Shown in pieces: positions 9,077 to 16,875 of a DNA stretch of 64,000 nt. The position numbers and the translations under genes are program-made. Numbering within the stretch: the stretch's first letter is position 1; each line of letters begins with the position of its first letter. This stretch comes from Vibrio casei (GTDB lineage Bacteria > Pseudomonadota > Gammaproteobacteria > Enterobacterales > Vibrionaceae). The stretch is from contig NZ_AP018680.1 of NCBI RefSeq assembly GCF_002218025.2, positions 2,356,001 to 2,420,000 of the forward strand. The letters run 5' to 3'. The notes under the pieces are model-generated. The model was not told the DNA's origin. It did no database searches and saw only the letters and a program-made list of their open reading frames with translations.

Positions 9077-9847
9077 TTAGCTACGCAGACCAATACCTTT
9101 CGATACTAAACGATAAGCAATGCCATACAACACCACAATAAACGCAAATAACACGCTAAATGAAGTGATAATACCGACATCCGACACCCCTAAAAAGCCA
9201 TAACGAAACGCATTCACCATATAAACGATTGGGTTGATTTTAGATATCCCTTGCCAGAATTCCGGCAGCAAACTGATCGAATAAAAAACCCCTCCTAGGT
9301 ACGTTAGAGGCGTCAATATAAAGGTTGGAATGATCGAAATATCATCAAAGGTATCGGCAAATACCGCGTTGATCAAACCACCAAGAGAGAAAACAACCGA
9401 GGTTAAAAAGACCGTTGAAATAATAATAAGCCAATGATGCAATTGTAAATCCACAAAGAACAAAGAAACCGCGGTAACCATCATGCCCACCATCAAACCT
9501 CGCGCCACGCCCCCCATTACATAACCACAAATAATAATATGGTGAGGCACTGGAGCCACTAATAATTCTTCAATGTTCTTTTGAAACTTGGCGCTGAAAA
9601 AAGACGAAGCCACATTAGAATAAGAGTTTGTGATAACCGACATCATAATCAAACCAGGGACGATATATTCCATGTAAGTGAAGCCGCTCATCTCACCAAT
9701 ACGAGAGCCAATTAAATTGCCAAAAATAATAAAATACAACGTCATGGTAATCGCAGGTGGAACAATGGTTTGAATCCATATACGCATAAAACGACGAATT
9801 TCTTTGGTGACCAAACTTTTAAAAGCGGTCCAATATAGCTCTGCCAT
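9077..9847 (-). CDS. yadH: ABC-2 type exporter permease YadH
   Basis: A 256-residue inner-membrane protein with about six hydrophobic segments and the ABC-2 permease layout. It ends in a short polar tail. It pairs with the ATPase YadG: the yadG stop and yadH start overlap by one base (TAATG), which implies coupled translation and a 1:1 complex. The exported substrate of the YadGH family is not established. The pair occupies the same neighbourhood as in E. coli (next to can and the pan genes). Confidence 0.93.
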   Translation of the reverse strand: MAELYWTAFKSLVTKEIRRFMRIWIQTIVPPAITMTLYFIIFGNLIGSRIGEMSGFTYMEYIVPGLIMMSVITNSYSNVASSFFSAKFQKNIEELLVAPVPHHIIICGYVMGGVARGLMVGMMVTAVSLFFVDLQLHHWLIIISTVFLTSVVFSLGGLINAVFADTFDDISIIPTFILTPLTYLGGVFYSISLLPEFWQGISKINPIVYMVNAFRYGFLGVSDVGIITSFSVLFAFIVVLYGIAYRLVSKGIGLRS

Positions 9848-10785
9848 TATAGGTTCCCTTCTTTTGACTGCTTACTCTCACCTTCACGAACGATGGTGAC
9901 AAATAACTCTTCTAGTCTGTTGGCTTTATTACGCATCGAGAGCACTTGAATTCCTTGAGCCGTTAATTGTTCAAATACACGGTTTAACCCTTGCGTCTTA
10001 TCAATTTCCACTTCTAACGTGTTATTTGAAAAGTGGACGATTTTGGCATCATGTAACTCTGGAGATGTACCACATTCCAACAAATCAAAGATAAAGGTTT
10101 CGACATGCAATTTATTTAACAAAGCTTTCATCGACGTATTCTCAATCACTTCACCGCGGTTAATGATGCCAATATTGCGACAAAGCATTTCAGCCTCTTC
10201 TAGATAGTGGGTCGTCAGAATAATTGTTACACCTTCTTGATTGATTTTTTTCAAGAAGGTCCACATCGAACGGCGAAGTTCAATATCAACGCCAGCTGTC
10301 GGTTCATCAAGAATGAGTAACTTAGGTTCATGCATTAACGCACGAGCAATCATCAAACGGCGCTTCATTCCACCAGAAAGATTCCGTGCCCTTTCATTAC
10401 GCTTCCCCCATAAATCTAACTGAGTAAGGTATTTCTCCGCTCTTTGTTTGGCTAAATCCCCTGCCACGCCATAATAACCAGCTTGCTGCATCACAATTTG
10501 ATGAACCGTTTCAAATGGGTTGAAGTTAAACTCTTGAGGCACTAAGCCTAACTGCTGCTTCGCTTTAACCAAATCAGAATCAATATCGTAACCGAATACG
10601 GTCACCTTACCGGAAGTTTTATTCACCAAAGAACTGATCACTCCAATAGTGGTCGATTTCCCAGCACCGTTAGGGCCAAGCAGAGCATAAAAATCCCCCT
10701 CTTCTACGCTTAAAGACACCCCTTTCAAAGCTTCTACGCCACCTGAATAGGTCTTGCGCAAATCTTGTATTTCTAATGCATACAT
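9847..10785 (-). CDS. yadG: ABC exporter ATP-binding protein YadG
   Basis: A 312-residue ATPase subunit. Walker A GPNGAGKST is at 37-45, the signature LSGGMKRR at 136-143, Walker B LLILDE at 156-161, and the H-loop in TTHYLEEAE. The C-terminal 80 residues form the extra domain found in ABC-2 drug/polysaccharide-type ATPases. It is divergent from can, with 97 bp between start codons. Its function with YadH is inferred from family and adjacency only. Confidence 0.93.
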   Translation of the reverse strand: MYALEIQDLRKTYSGGVEALKGVSLSVEEGDFYALLGPNGAGKSTTIGVISSLVNKTSGKVTVFGYDIDSDLVKAKQQLGLVPQEFNFNPFETVHQIVMQQAGYYGVAGDLAKQRAEKYLTQLDLWGKRNERARNLSGGMKRRLMIARALMHEPKLLILDEPTAGVDIELRRSMWTFLKKINQEGVTIILTTHYLEEAEMLCRNIGIINRGEVIENTSMKALLNKLHVETFIFDLLECGTSPELHDAKIVHFSNNTLEVEIDKTQGLNRVFEQLTAQGIQVLSMRNKANRLEELFVTIVREGESKQSKEGNL

Positions 10786-10882
10786 AATTTAATGATTACC
10801 TTCAGTTGATAAATAGATCACAAATCGGATTTGATTTTTATCAGTCTTGTGTATAGTAATGCAGGTTAATGAGGAACATAAC

Positions 10883-11554
10883 ATGCCAGATATAAAACAG
10901 TTATTTCAAAATAACTCGACATGGGCCGAGTCGATTAAATCAGAACGCCCAGAATTTTTCACCAAGCTAGAAGAATCGCAACACCCTGAATACCTATGGA
11001 TTGGTTGTTCAGACAGTCGAGTACCAGCAGAACGCCTTACCGGGCTTTACTCTGGAGAATTGTTTGTCCACCGAAACGTAGCAAACCAAGTCGTTCATAC
11101 CGATTTAAATTGCTTATCGGTCGTTCAATACGCCGTTGATGTATTAAAGGTTAAGCATATTATTGTGTGTGGCCACTATGGTTGCGGCGGTGTACAGGCA
11201 GCTATTGATAATCCAAACTTAGGATTAATCAATAACTGGTTACTGCATATCCGCGACTTATACCTAAAACATCGTAATTGGCTAGGCCAGTTCCCGAAAG
11301 AACAATGGGCTAATAAGCTTTGTGAAATCAACGTGGCAGAACAAGTCTACAACCTTGGCAACTCAACGGTGCTTCAACAAGCATGGGAGCGTGGTCAAAA
11401 AGTAGAAATCCACGGTTGGGTTTACGGTATCGGAGACGGTGTACTCAACGATTTAGGTGTTCGCTGTCATAGCCGAGAAAGCCTAGAGATTTCGCATCAA
11501 GCTTCACTTGCAAAAATTTTACAAGAAAAAGACCCTGATAACCTTCCTGGTTAA
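10883..11554 (+). CDS. can: Beta-class carbonic anhydrase
   Basis: A 223-residue cytoplasmic enzyme that interconverts CO2 and bicarbonate. The zinc and catalytic residues of the beta class are all present: C42-D44-R46 in GCSDSRV, and H98 and C101 in GHYGCGG. The start at 10883 has GAGGAA eight bases upstream and matches E. coli Can (220 residues). An upstream GTG at 10847 adds 12 non-conserved residues. A TATAGT (10852-10857) with TTGATT 15 bp before it is a weak promoter candidate. A perfect terminator follows. Confidence 0.97.
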   Translation: MPDIKQLFQNNSTWAESIKSERPEFFTKLEESQHPEYLWIGCSDSRVPAERLTGLYSGELFVHRNVANQVVHTDLNCLSVVQYAVDVLKVKHIIVCGHYGCGGVQAAIDNPNLGLINNWLLHIRDLYLKHRNWLGQFPKEQWANKLCEINVAEQVYNLGNSTVLQQAWERGQKVEIHGWVYGIGDGVLNDLGVRCHSRESLEISHQASLAKILQEKDPDNLPG

Positions 11555-11574
11555 TTTCTTGAAGATAAACATGT

Positions 11575-11605
11575 AAAAAGAGCGACTATCAAGTCGCTCT
11601 TTTTG
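11575..11605 (+). terminator. Strong bidirectional terminator after can
   Basis: Perfect 13-bp arms AAAAAGAGCGACT (11575-11587) and AGTCGCTCTTTTT (11592-11604) enclose a 4-base loop, with T-runs on both strands. It lies between can and the convergent hpt. Confidence 0.9.
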
Positions 11606-11708
11606 TCTTTCAGTTCAAGCCACAGAAAGCAAGCTTAATCATTTTAGTCACATCATTCCAATGATCCATATTCATATGCAATATCGCATCAAAGAATGAG
11701 TGAGTACT

Positions 11709-12239
11709 TTATTCCTGCGGGATCACCTTGCCAACATAAGGCAAATTACGATACTTCTGAGCATAGTCAATTCCGACACCAACAACAAACTCATCTGGAA
11801 TTTCAAAGCCAATCCATTTTGCATCCACATGCACTTCACGACGTGATGGTTTATCAAGAAGCGTACAAATTTCAATCGAATTAGGCTCACGAATTTCTAA
11901 AATATCACGAACCTTGCTTAAGGTATTCCCGGTATCGATAATATCTTCGACGAGCAGTACATCTTTACCCTTAATATCATCATCCAAATCTTTAAGAATT
12001 CGAACATCACGTGAGCTCGTCATGGTATTGCCATAGCTGGAGGCCGTCATAAAATCGATCTGATGATTTAACTCAATCGAACGAGACAAATCAGCCATAA
12101 AAACATAAGAACCACGCAATAGCCCAACAATCACCAAGTTCTCAGATCCTTGATAATGCTCTGCAATCGACTTGCCTAGCGCTTTCACTCGATCTTGTAC
12201 GTCCTGTTCAGAGATCATGACTTCTATTGTGTGTTTCAT
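11709..12239 (-). CDS. hpt: Hypoxanthine phosphoribosyltransferase
   Basis: A 176-residue purine salvage enzyme converting hypoxanthine (and guanine weakly) plus PRPP to the nucleotide. The PRPP-binding motif [12 protein letters not shown] is at about 95-106, and the flexible-loop SSYG segment is at 67-70. The start [10 protein letters not shown] matches the family. An in-frame codon at 12266 would add nine unrelated residues. Divergent from the LuxR/HapR-type gene, whose start lies 237 bp away, with a notable inverted repeat 32 bp upstream of the hpt start. Confidence 0.96.
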   Translation of the reverse strand: MKHTIEVMISEQDVQDRVKALGKSIAEHYQGSENLVIVGLLRGSYVFMADLSRSIELNHQIDFMTASSYGNTMTSSRDVRILKDLDDDIKGKDVLLVEDIIDTGNTLSKVRDILEIREPNSIEICTLLDKPSRREVHVDAKWIGFEIPDEFVVGVGIDYAQKYRNLPYVGKVIPQE

Positions 12240-12270
12240 ATTTTTCTCAATATTTAGATTTACCACAAAA

Positions 12271-12297
12271 TAAGTTTAGATATTTAGACTAAACTTA
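12271..12297. repeat. 9-bp inverted repeat upstream of hpt
   Basis: Arms TAAGTTTAG (12271-12279) and CTAAACTTA (12289-12297) match perfectly across a 9-bp spacer. TTTAGA also occurs twice within it. It lies 32-58 bp before the hpt start and 180 bp before the regulator gene. It may be an operator or a 5' UTR hairpin. No known motif was recognised. Confidence 0.55.
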
Positions 12298-12385
12298 AAA
12301 CCTTAAGCTTGTCATTCTATCATCGCAAGGCACATTCGTTAACTTTTAACCGCATTCAGAGCTTAAACACATCCTTTTTAATCGA

Positions 12386-12434
12386 TTGACACCATAACAG
12401 ACAACGGTAGACTCATTGATATAATAAATATAAT
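12386..12434 (+). promoter_or_regulatory. Candidate promoter and AT-rich control region of the LuxR/HapR-type gene
   Basis: A consensus -35 hexamer TTGACA is at 12386-12391. TAGACT (12408-12413) lies 16 bp after it, and two TATAAT strings (12420-12425, 12429-12434) lie further on. ATTGATA and AATCAAAA flank the AT-rich core, resembling the half-sites of the LuxR/HapR operator but with longer spacing. Autoregulation is known in the family; here it is only an inference. Confidence 0.35.
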
Positions 12435-12476
12435 AATCAAAACTTTACATAAAACTTTATAAGCTAGGATTCGAAT

Positions 12477-13085
12477 ATGGATATGGTAACAAAACGTCCA
12501 AGGACACGGTTAAATCCAGAAAAAAGAAAACTACAATTACTTGAAATCGGCATCGAAGTCTTTGCGCGTCGAGGAATTGGTCGTGGGGGTCATGCCGACA
12601 TCGCTGATATTGCCCAGGTATCGGTTGCTACCGCTTTCAACTATTTCCCTACCCGTGAAGATTTAGTCGATGACGTTTTAAATCAAGTTGAACAAAACTT
12701 CTCTGCTTTTTTGCAAGAAAGCATTGATCCATCACTACCAGTAAAGACTAACTTAAGTGAAATTTCTAATCGTTTAATTGATATTGTTTTAAAAGAAGAG
12801 CAATGGATTAAAATATGGTTTGAATGGAGCACATCAACTCGTGAAGAAGTATGGCCTTTATTCGTTGCTACTCATGGCCAGCATCAAAAATATTTTCGTG
12901 AGCTATTTTTGAATGCGATTGAAAATGGTGAGTTATGTAAAGATCACAATCCCGGTAATATCGCCAAACTGTTTCATGGTATTTGTTACTCTATTTATGT
13001 TCAAGCCAATCGTCGTCCAGATAAAGAGTACCTCACTCAATTAGCAGATAGTTTCTTAGATATGTTGTGCATTTATAAAGAGTAG
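12477..13085 (+). CDS. LuxR/HapR/OpaR/LitR-family quorum-sensing master regulator (TetR fold)
   Basis: A 202-residue TetR-type regulator. The N-terminal DNA-binding domain (about 1-65), with the segments FARRGIGRGGHADIA and FNYFPTREDLVD, is near-identical to V. harveyi LuxR and V. cholerae HapR. The ligand/dimer domain keeps IKIWFEWSTSTR, EVWPLF and LFHGICYS. These proteins switch large sets of genes (biofilm, protease, competence, luminescence) at high cell density. In the family, translation is controlled by Hfq-dependent Qrr small RNAs; none is in this window. AGGAT lies 6 nt before the ATG. The position between hpt and lpd is the usual Vibrio one. Which orthologue name applies cannot be settled from sequence alone, so no symbol is given. 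Confidence 0.95.
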   Translation: MDMVTKRPRTRLNPEKRKLQLLEIGIEVFARRGIGRGGHADIADIAQVSVATAFNYFPTREDLVDDVLNQVEQNFSAFLQESIDPSLPVKTNLSEISNRLIDIVLKEEQWIKIWFEWSTSTREEVWPLFVATHGQHQKYFRELFLNAIENGELCKDHNPGNIAKLFHGICYSIYVQANRRPDKEYLTQLADSFLDMLCIYKE

Positions 13086-13120
13086 AGCGTTACTTTTAAC
13101 GTATGAATTTTCATCTTAAA

Positions 13121-13161
13121 AAAAGAGCCATACAGAATCATAAACTGTAGGGCTCTTTATT
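13121..13161 (+). terminator. Terminator between the quorum-sensing regulator and lpd
   Basis: AAAGAGCC.TACAG (13122-13135) pairs with CTGTA.GGCTCTTT (13145-13158) with one mismatch. It is preceded by an A-run and followed by T-rich sequence, so it can act in both directions for these convergent genes. Confidence 0.8.
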
Positions 13162-13203
13162 TATCGTTACTCGAGCTTTTTGTCTAGCGACGAGTAATCA
13201 ATA

Positions 13204-14631
13204 TTACTTCTTACGCTTTACCGCTTTTACATTTGGAAGGTCGGTAATCGTGCCTTCAAATATTTCAGCAGCCATACCAACAGACTCATGCAACGTTGGG
13301 TGAGCATGAATGGTTAATGCGATATCTTCTGCATCACAACCCATTTCAATAGCTAGACCGATTTCGCCCAGCAATTCACCACCGTTAGTGCCTACAATAG
13401 CACCACCGATCACACGATGAGTCTCTTTATCGAAGATAAGCTTAGTCATACCTTCAGCACAATCAGAGGCAATTGCACGACCTGATGCAGCCCAAGGGAA
13501 AGTAGCGGTTTCATAGTTGATGCCTTCTGCTTTCGCTTCTTTCTCAGTTTTACCAACCCAAGCAACTTCTGGCTCAGTATAAGCAATCGATGGGATCACT
13601 TTCGGATCAAAGTAGTGCTTCTTACCTGAAATAACTTCTGCTGCCACATGACCTTCATGCACACCTTTGTGAGCCAACATTGGTTGACCAACGATGTCAC
13701 CGATCGCGTGAATGTGAGGAACATTAGTACGCATTTGCTTATCAACATTGATGAAACCACGCTCATCAACTTCGATACCTGCTTTTTCAGCGTCCATTAG
13801 CTTGCCATTTGGAACACGGCCAATCGCCACAAGAACCGCATCGTAACGTTCAGCTTCTGCTGGCGCTTTTTTGCCTTCCATTGAAACGTAGATACCATCT
13901 TCTTTCGCTTCAACAGCCGTTACTTTAGTTTCAAGCATTAAGTTGAATTTGTCTTTGATTTGTTTTGTGAACACTTTTACAACGTCTTTATCCGCTGCAG
14001 GGATCACTTGATCAAACATTTCAACTACATCGATTTGAGAACCTAGAGAATGATACACCGTACCCATCTCAAGGCCGATAATACCGCCACCCATAACCAG
14101 CATTTTCTTAGGCACTTCTTTCAATTCTAACGCGTCAGTTGAATCCCAAATACGTGGGTCTTCATGCGGAATGAAAGGCAGTTTAATTGGGCGAGAACCC
14201 GCCGCAATGATCGCGTTATCAAAAGTGACAGTTGTTGTTTCTTCACCAACCACTTCAAGGGTATTAGCACCCGTAAATTTACCAAAGCCATTCACCACGG
14301 TTACTTTACGCATTTTAGCCATACCCGCTAAGCCGCCAGTAAGCTGAGTAATCACTTTATCTTTCCAAGAACGAACCTTGTCGATATCAGTTTGAGGCTC
14401 ACCAAACACAACGCCGTGCGCTGCCATTGCTTTTGCTTCTTCGATAACTTTAGATACGTGCAACAATGCTTTTGATGGGATACAACCCACATTCAAGCAA
14501 ACACCACCAAGTGAGTTATAACGCTCAACAAGAACCGTTTCTAAACCTAAATCTGCACAACGGAATGCTGCTGAGTAACCAGCAGGACCTGCACCAAGTA
14601 CCACGACTTGTGCTTTAATTTCTTTGCTCAT
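13204..14631 (-). CDS. lpdA: Dihydrolipoamide dehydrogenase (E3)
   Basis: A 475-residue flavoprotein that reoxidises dihydrolipoamide for the pyruvate, 2-oxoglutarate and glycine systems. The FAD motif GAGPAG is at 13-18, the redox disulfide C45-C50 in CLNVGCIPSK, an NAD-binding GGGIIGLEMG segment near 183, and the C-terminal HAHPTLHES holding the catalytic His-Glu. GAGGTC lies just before the ATG. It is downstream of aceF on the same strand but is separated by 273 bp containing a strong terminator. That suggests it also has its own promoter, consistent with E3 being shared by several complexes. Confidence 0.97.
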   Translation of the reverse strand: MSKEIKAQVVVLGAGPAGYSAAFRCADLGLETVLVERYNSLGGVCLNVGCIPSKALLHVSKVIEEAKAMAAHGVVFGEPQTDIDKVRSWKDKVITQLTGGLAGMAKMRKVTVVNGFGKFTGANTLEVVGEETTTVTFDNAIIAAGSRPIKLPFIPHEDPRIWDSTDALELKEVPKKMLVMGGGIIGLEMGTVYHSLGSQIDVVEMFDQVIPAADKDVVKVFTKQIKDKFNLMLETKVTAVEAKEDGIYVSMEGKKAPAEAERYDAVLVAIGRVPNGKLMDAEKAGIEVDERGFINVDKQMRTNVPHIHAIGDIVGQPMLAHKGVHEGHVAAEVISGKKHYFDPKVIPSIAYTEPEVAWVGKTEKEAKAEGINYETATFPWAASGRAIASDCAEGMTKLIFDKETHRVIGGAIVGTNGGELLGEIGLAIEMGCDAEDIALTIHAHPTLHESVGMAAEIFEGTITDLPNVKAVKRKK

Positions 14632-14863
14632 TTTGACCTCGTTATAGTCATTTAATCCCTGACAAGCTGACGGTTCCCATTTGTACGACGATGAATAAAC
14701 GGGAGTGAATTATCTATTTCAGAATTACAGTCAGTTTATCGACTTGTTAACGGTCTGAAAAGTGATTCACGTTAGCCTGTGAGCTAGACAACATTCTTTT
14801 TTACTTGAGTCATATTACGTGAAAAATCAATACAGTTTATTCGCGTAACAGTAAAATCTTGTT

Positions 14864-14896
14864 CAAAAAATAAGGTGGCCGCTGAGCCACCCTATT
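14864..14896 (-). terminator. Terminator between aceF and lpd
   Basis: On the minus strand AATAGGGTGGC (14896-14886) pairs with GCCACCTTATT (14879-14869), 11 pairs with one wobble, followed by TTTTT. It directly follows the aceF stop and separates aceF from lpdA. Confidence 0.85.
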
Positions 14897-14904
14897 TTAT
14901 TTCA

Positions 14905-16815
14905 TTACAATACCAAGCGGCGGATGTCTGATAGACAACCATTTAGGTAAGTAATAAAGCGCGCACCTTCTGCACCATCGATCACACGGTGATCGTAAGA
15001 CAGAGAAAGCGGAAGCTGTAGACGTGGTTCAAATTCTTTACCATTCCATACTGGCTTCATCTCAGATTTAGAAACACCTAAGATACCCACTTCTGGTGCA
15101 TTCACGATTGGTGTGAATGCTGTACCACCGATACCACCAAGGCTAGAAATTGTAAAACAACCGCCTTGCATGTCCGAAGACGTCAGCTTACCAGAACGCG
15201 CTTTCTTAGAAATTATTGCCAGTTCTTCTGATAATTCGTAGATACCTTTTTTGTTTACATCTTTGAATACAGGAACCACTAGGCCATTTGGCGTATCAAC
15301 CGCAATACCTACGTTCACATATTTCTTCAAAATGATGCTTTCGCCATCATCCGAAAGAGAAGAGTTGAACGATGGGAAAGCTTCTAATGCTTTCGCAACG
15401 GCTTTCATGATGAACACAAGTGGTGTGATCTTCATGCCAGTATCTTTCTTCGCTTCGATTGCATTTTGCTCTTTACGGAACGCTTCTAGAGCAGTGATAT
15501 CAGCATTATCCCACTGTGTAACGTGCGGGATCATTACCCAGTTACGGTGCAGGTTCGCGCCAGAGATCTTCTTAATCTTAGACAGTTTCTGAACTTCAGT
15601 GTCACCAAACTTGCTGAAATCCACTTTTGGCCAAGGAAGAAGACCTAGTGCAGCGCCGTCACCTTTACCTGATGCCGCAGCAGCGCCAGACTCAAGACGT
15701 TTCAATGCTTCTTTTACAAAGTTTTGTACATCTTCTTTTAAGATACGGCTCTTACGACCAGACCCTTTCACTTTCGCTAGGTTAACACCGAACTCACGCG
15801 CTAAACGACGAACCACTGGAGAGGCATGAGCATAGTCATTGTTCTCTTGGAAATCACCAGTTGATGCAGGCGCTTGAGCCGCTGCTGGAGCTGGAGTTGA
15901 AGCCGGTGCAGGTGCTGCAGCTTGAGCTGGTGCAGCCGCTTGTGGTGTAGGTGCTGCACCAGCCACTTCGAACACCATGATCAATGAACCAGTTGATACT
16001 TTATCGCCCGCATTGATTTTGATTTCTTTTACTACGCCAGCAAATGGTGCAGGAACTTCCATTGATGCTTTGTCGCCTTCAACAGTAATAAGAGATTGCT
16101 CTTCTTCTACTGTATCGCCAACAGCAACCATAATTTCAGTCACTTCAACTTCATCACCGCCGATATCAGGTACGTTCACGTCTTTAGAAGCAGATGCAAC
16201 AGGTGCTGCGGCTTGAGCAGGAGCAGCTTGCTCAGCGGCCGGTGCTGCTGGAGCAGAACCAGAGCCCGCGACTTCAAAAATCATGACTAATGAACCAGTT
16301 GAAACGGTATCACCAACGTTGATTTTAATTTCTTTTAGAACACCAGCGAAAGGTGCTGGTACTTCCATTGAAGCTTTATCGCCTTCAACAGTAAGAAGAG
16401 ATTGCTCTTCTTCGATGCTGTCACCAATAGCAACCATGATTTCAGTTACTTCAACTTCATCACCACCGATATCAGGAACATGAACTTCTTTTAGTTCTGC
16501 TGCAGCTGGAGCGGCTACTGGTGCAGACTCAGCTTTAGGTGCTTCTGCAGCTGGAGCCGCTGCTGCGCCTTCCGCTTCGCTCTCTATTTCAGAGAAAAGC
16601 ATAATAAATGAACCCGTTGATACGGAATCGCCCACGTTAATTTTGATTTCTTTTACGATACCTGCTTGAGGAGCCGGTACTTCCATTGAAGCTTTATCGC
16701 CTTCAACAGTAATAAGAGACTGTTCTTCTTCAACCTTGTCGCCAACGCTAACAAGAATCTCTGTTACTTCAACCTCATCGGTACCAATATCAGGTACATT
16801 AATTTCGATTGTCAT
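14905..16815 (-). CDS. aceF: Dihydrolipoamide acetyltransferase (E2 of pyruvate dehydrogenase)
   Basis: A 636-residue E2 core protein. There are three N-terminal lipoyl domains with lipoylated lysines at K41, K147 and K249, each in [13 protein letters not shown], joined by Ala/Pro-rich flexible linkers. The peripheral subunit-binding domain is at about 331-367. The C-terminal acetyltransferase domain has the active-site motif SYDHRVIDG (H609, D613). The three-lipoyl layout is the same as in E. coli. AGGAAAGAATAATG gives a good ribosome site. It is 60 bp downstream of aceE in the pdhR-aceE-aceF order. Confidence 0.98.
   Translation of the reverse strand: MTIEINVPDIGTDEVEVTEILVSVGDKVEEEQSLITVEGDKASMEVPAPQAGIVKEIKINVGDSVSTGSFIMLFSEIESEAEGAAAAPAAEAPKAESAPVAAPAAAELKEVHVPDIGGDEVEVTEIMVAIGDSIEEEQSLLTVEGDKASMEVPAPFAGVLKEIKINVGDTVSTGSLVMIFEVAGSGSAPAAPAAEQAAPAQAAAPVASASKDVNVPDIGGDEVEVTEIMVAVGDTVEEEQSLITVEGDKASMEVPAPFAGVVKEIKINAGDKVSTGSLIMVFEVAGAAPTPQAAAPAQAAAPAPASTPAPAAAQAPASTGDFQENNDYAHASPVVRRLAREFGVNLAKVKGSGRKSRILKEDVQNFVKEALKRLESGAAAASGKGDGAALGLLPWPKVDFSKFGDTEVQKLSKIKKISGANLHRNWVMIPHVTQWDNADITALEAFRKEQNAIEAKKDTGMKITPLVFIMKAVAKALEAFPSFNSSLSDDGESIILKKYVNVGIAVDTPNGLVVPVFKDVNKKGIYELSEELAIISKKARSGKLTSSDMQGGCFTISSLGGIGGTAFTPIVNAPEVGILGVSKSEMKPVWNGKEFEPRLQLPLSLSYDHRVIDGAEGARFITYLNGCLSDIRRLVL
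15958..16815 (-). repeat. Three tandem lipoyl-domain coding repeats in aceF
   Basis: Three copies of an approximately 230-bp unit encode the lipoyl domains at about 16588-16815, 16264-16494 and 15958-16188. They are strongly similar at the DNA level, and the same 13-residue lipoyl-lysine motif is repeated. The repeats also create long mirror-image open frames on the plus strand, which are not genes. Confidence 0.8.
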
Positions 16816-16875
16816 TATTCTTTCCTATTAAAAGATTGATTGCAGCGATCATTTAGACCACTGCAATCAATTGGA

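Noticed and set aside
15251..16483. Several long plus-strand frames opposite aceF
   Set aside because: They mirror the repeated lipoyl domains and Ala/Pro linkers of aceF; codon bias of aceF creates them.
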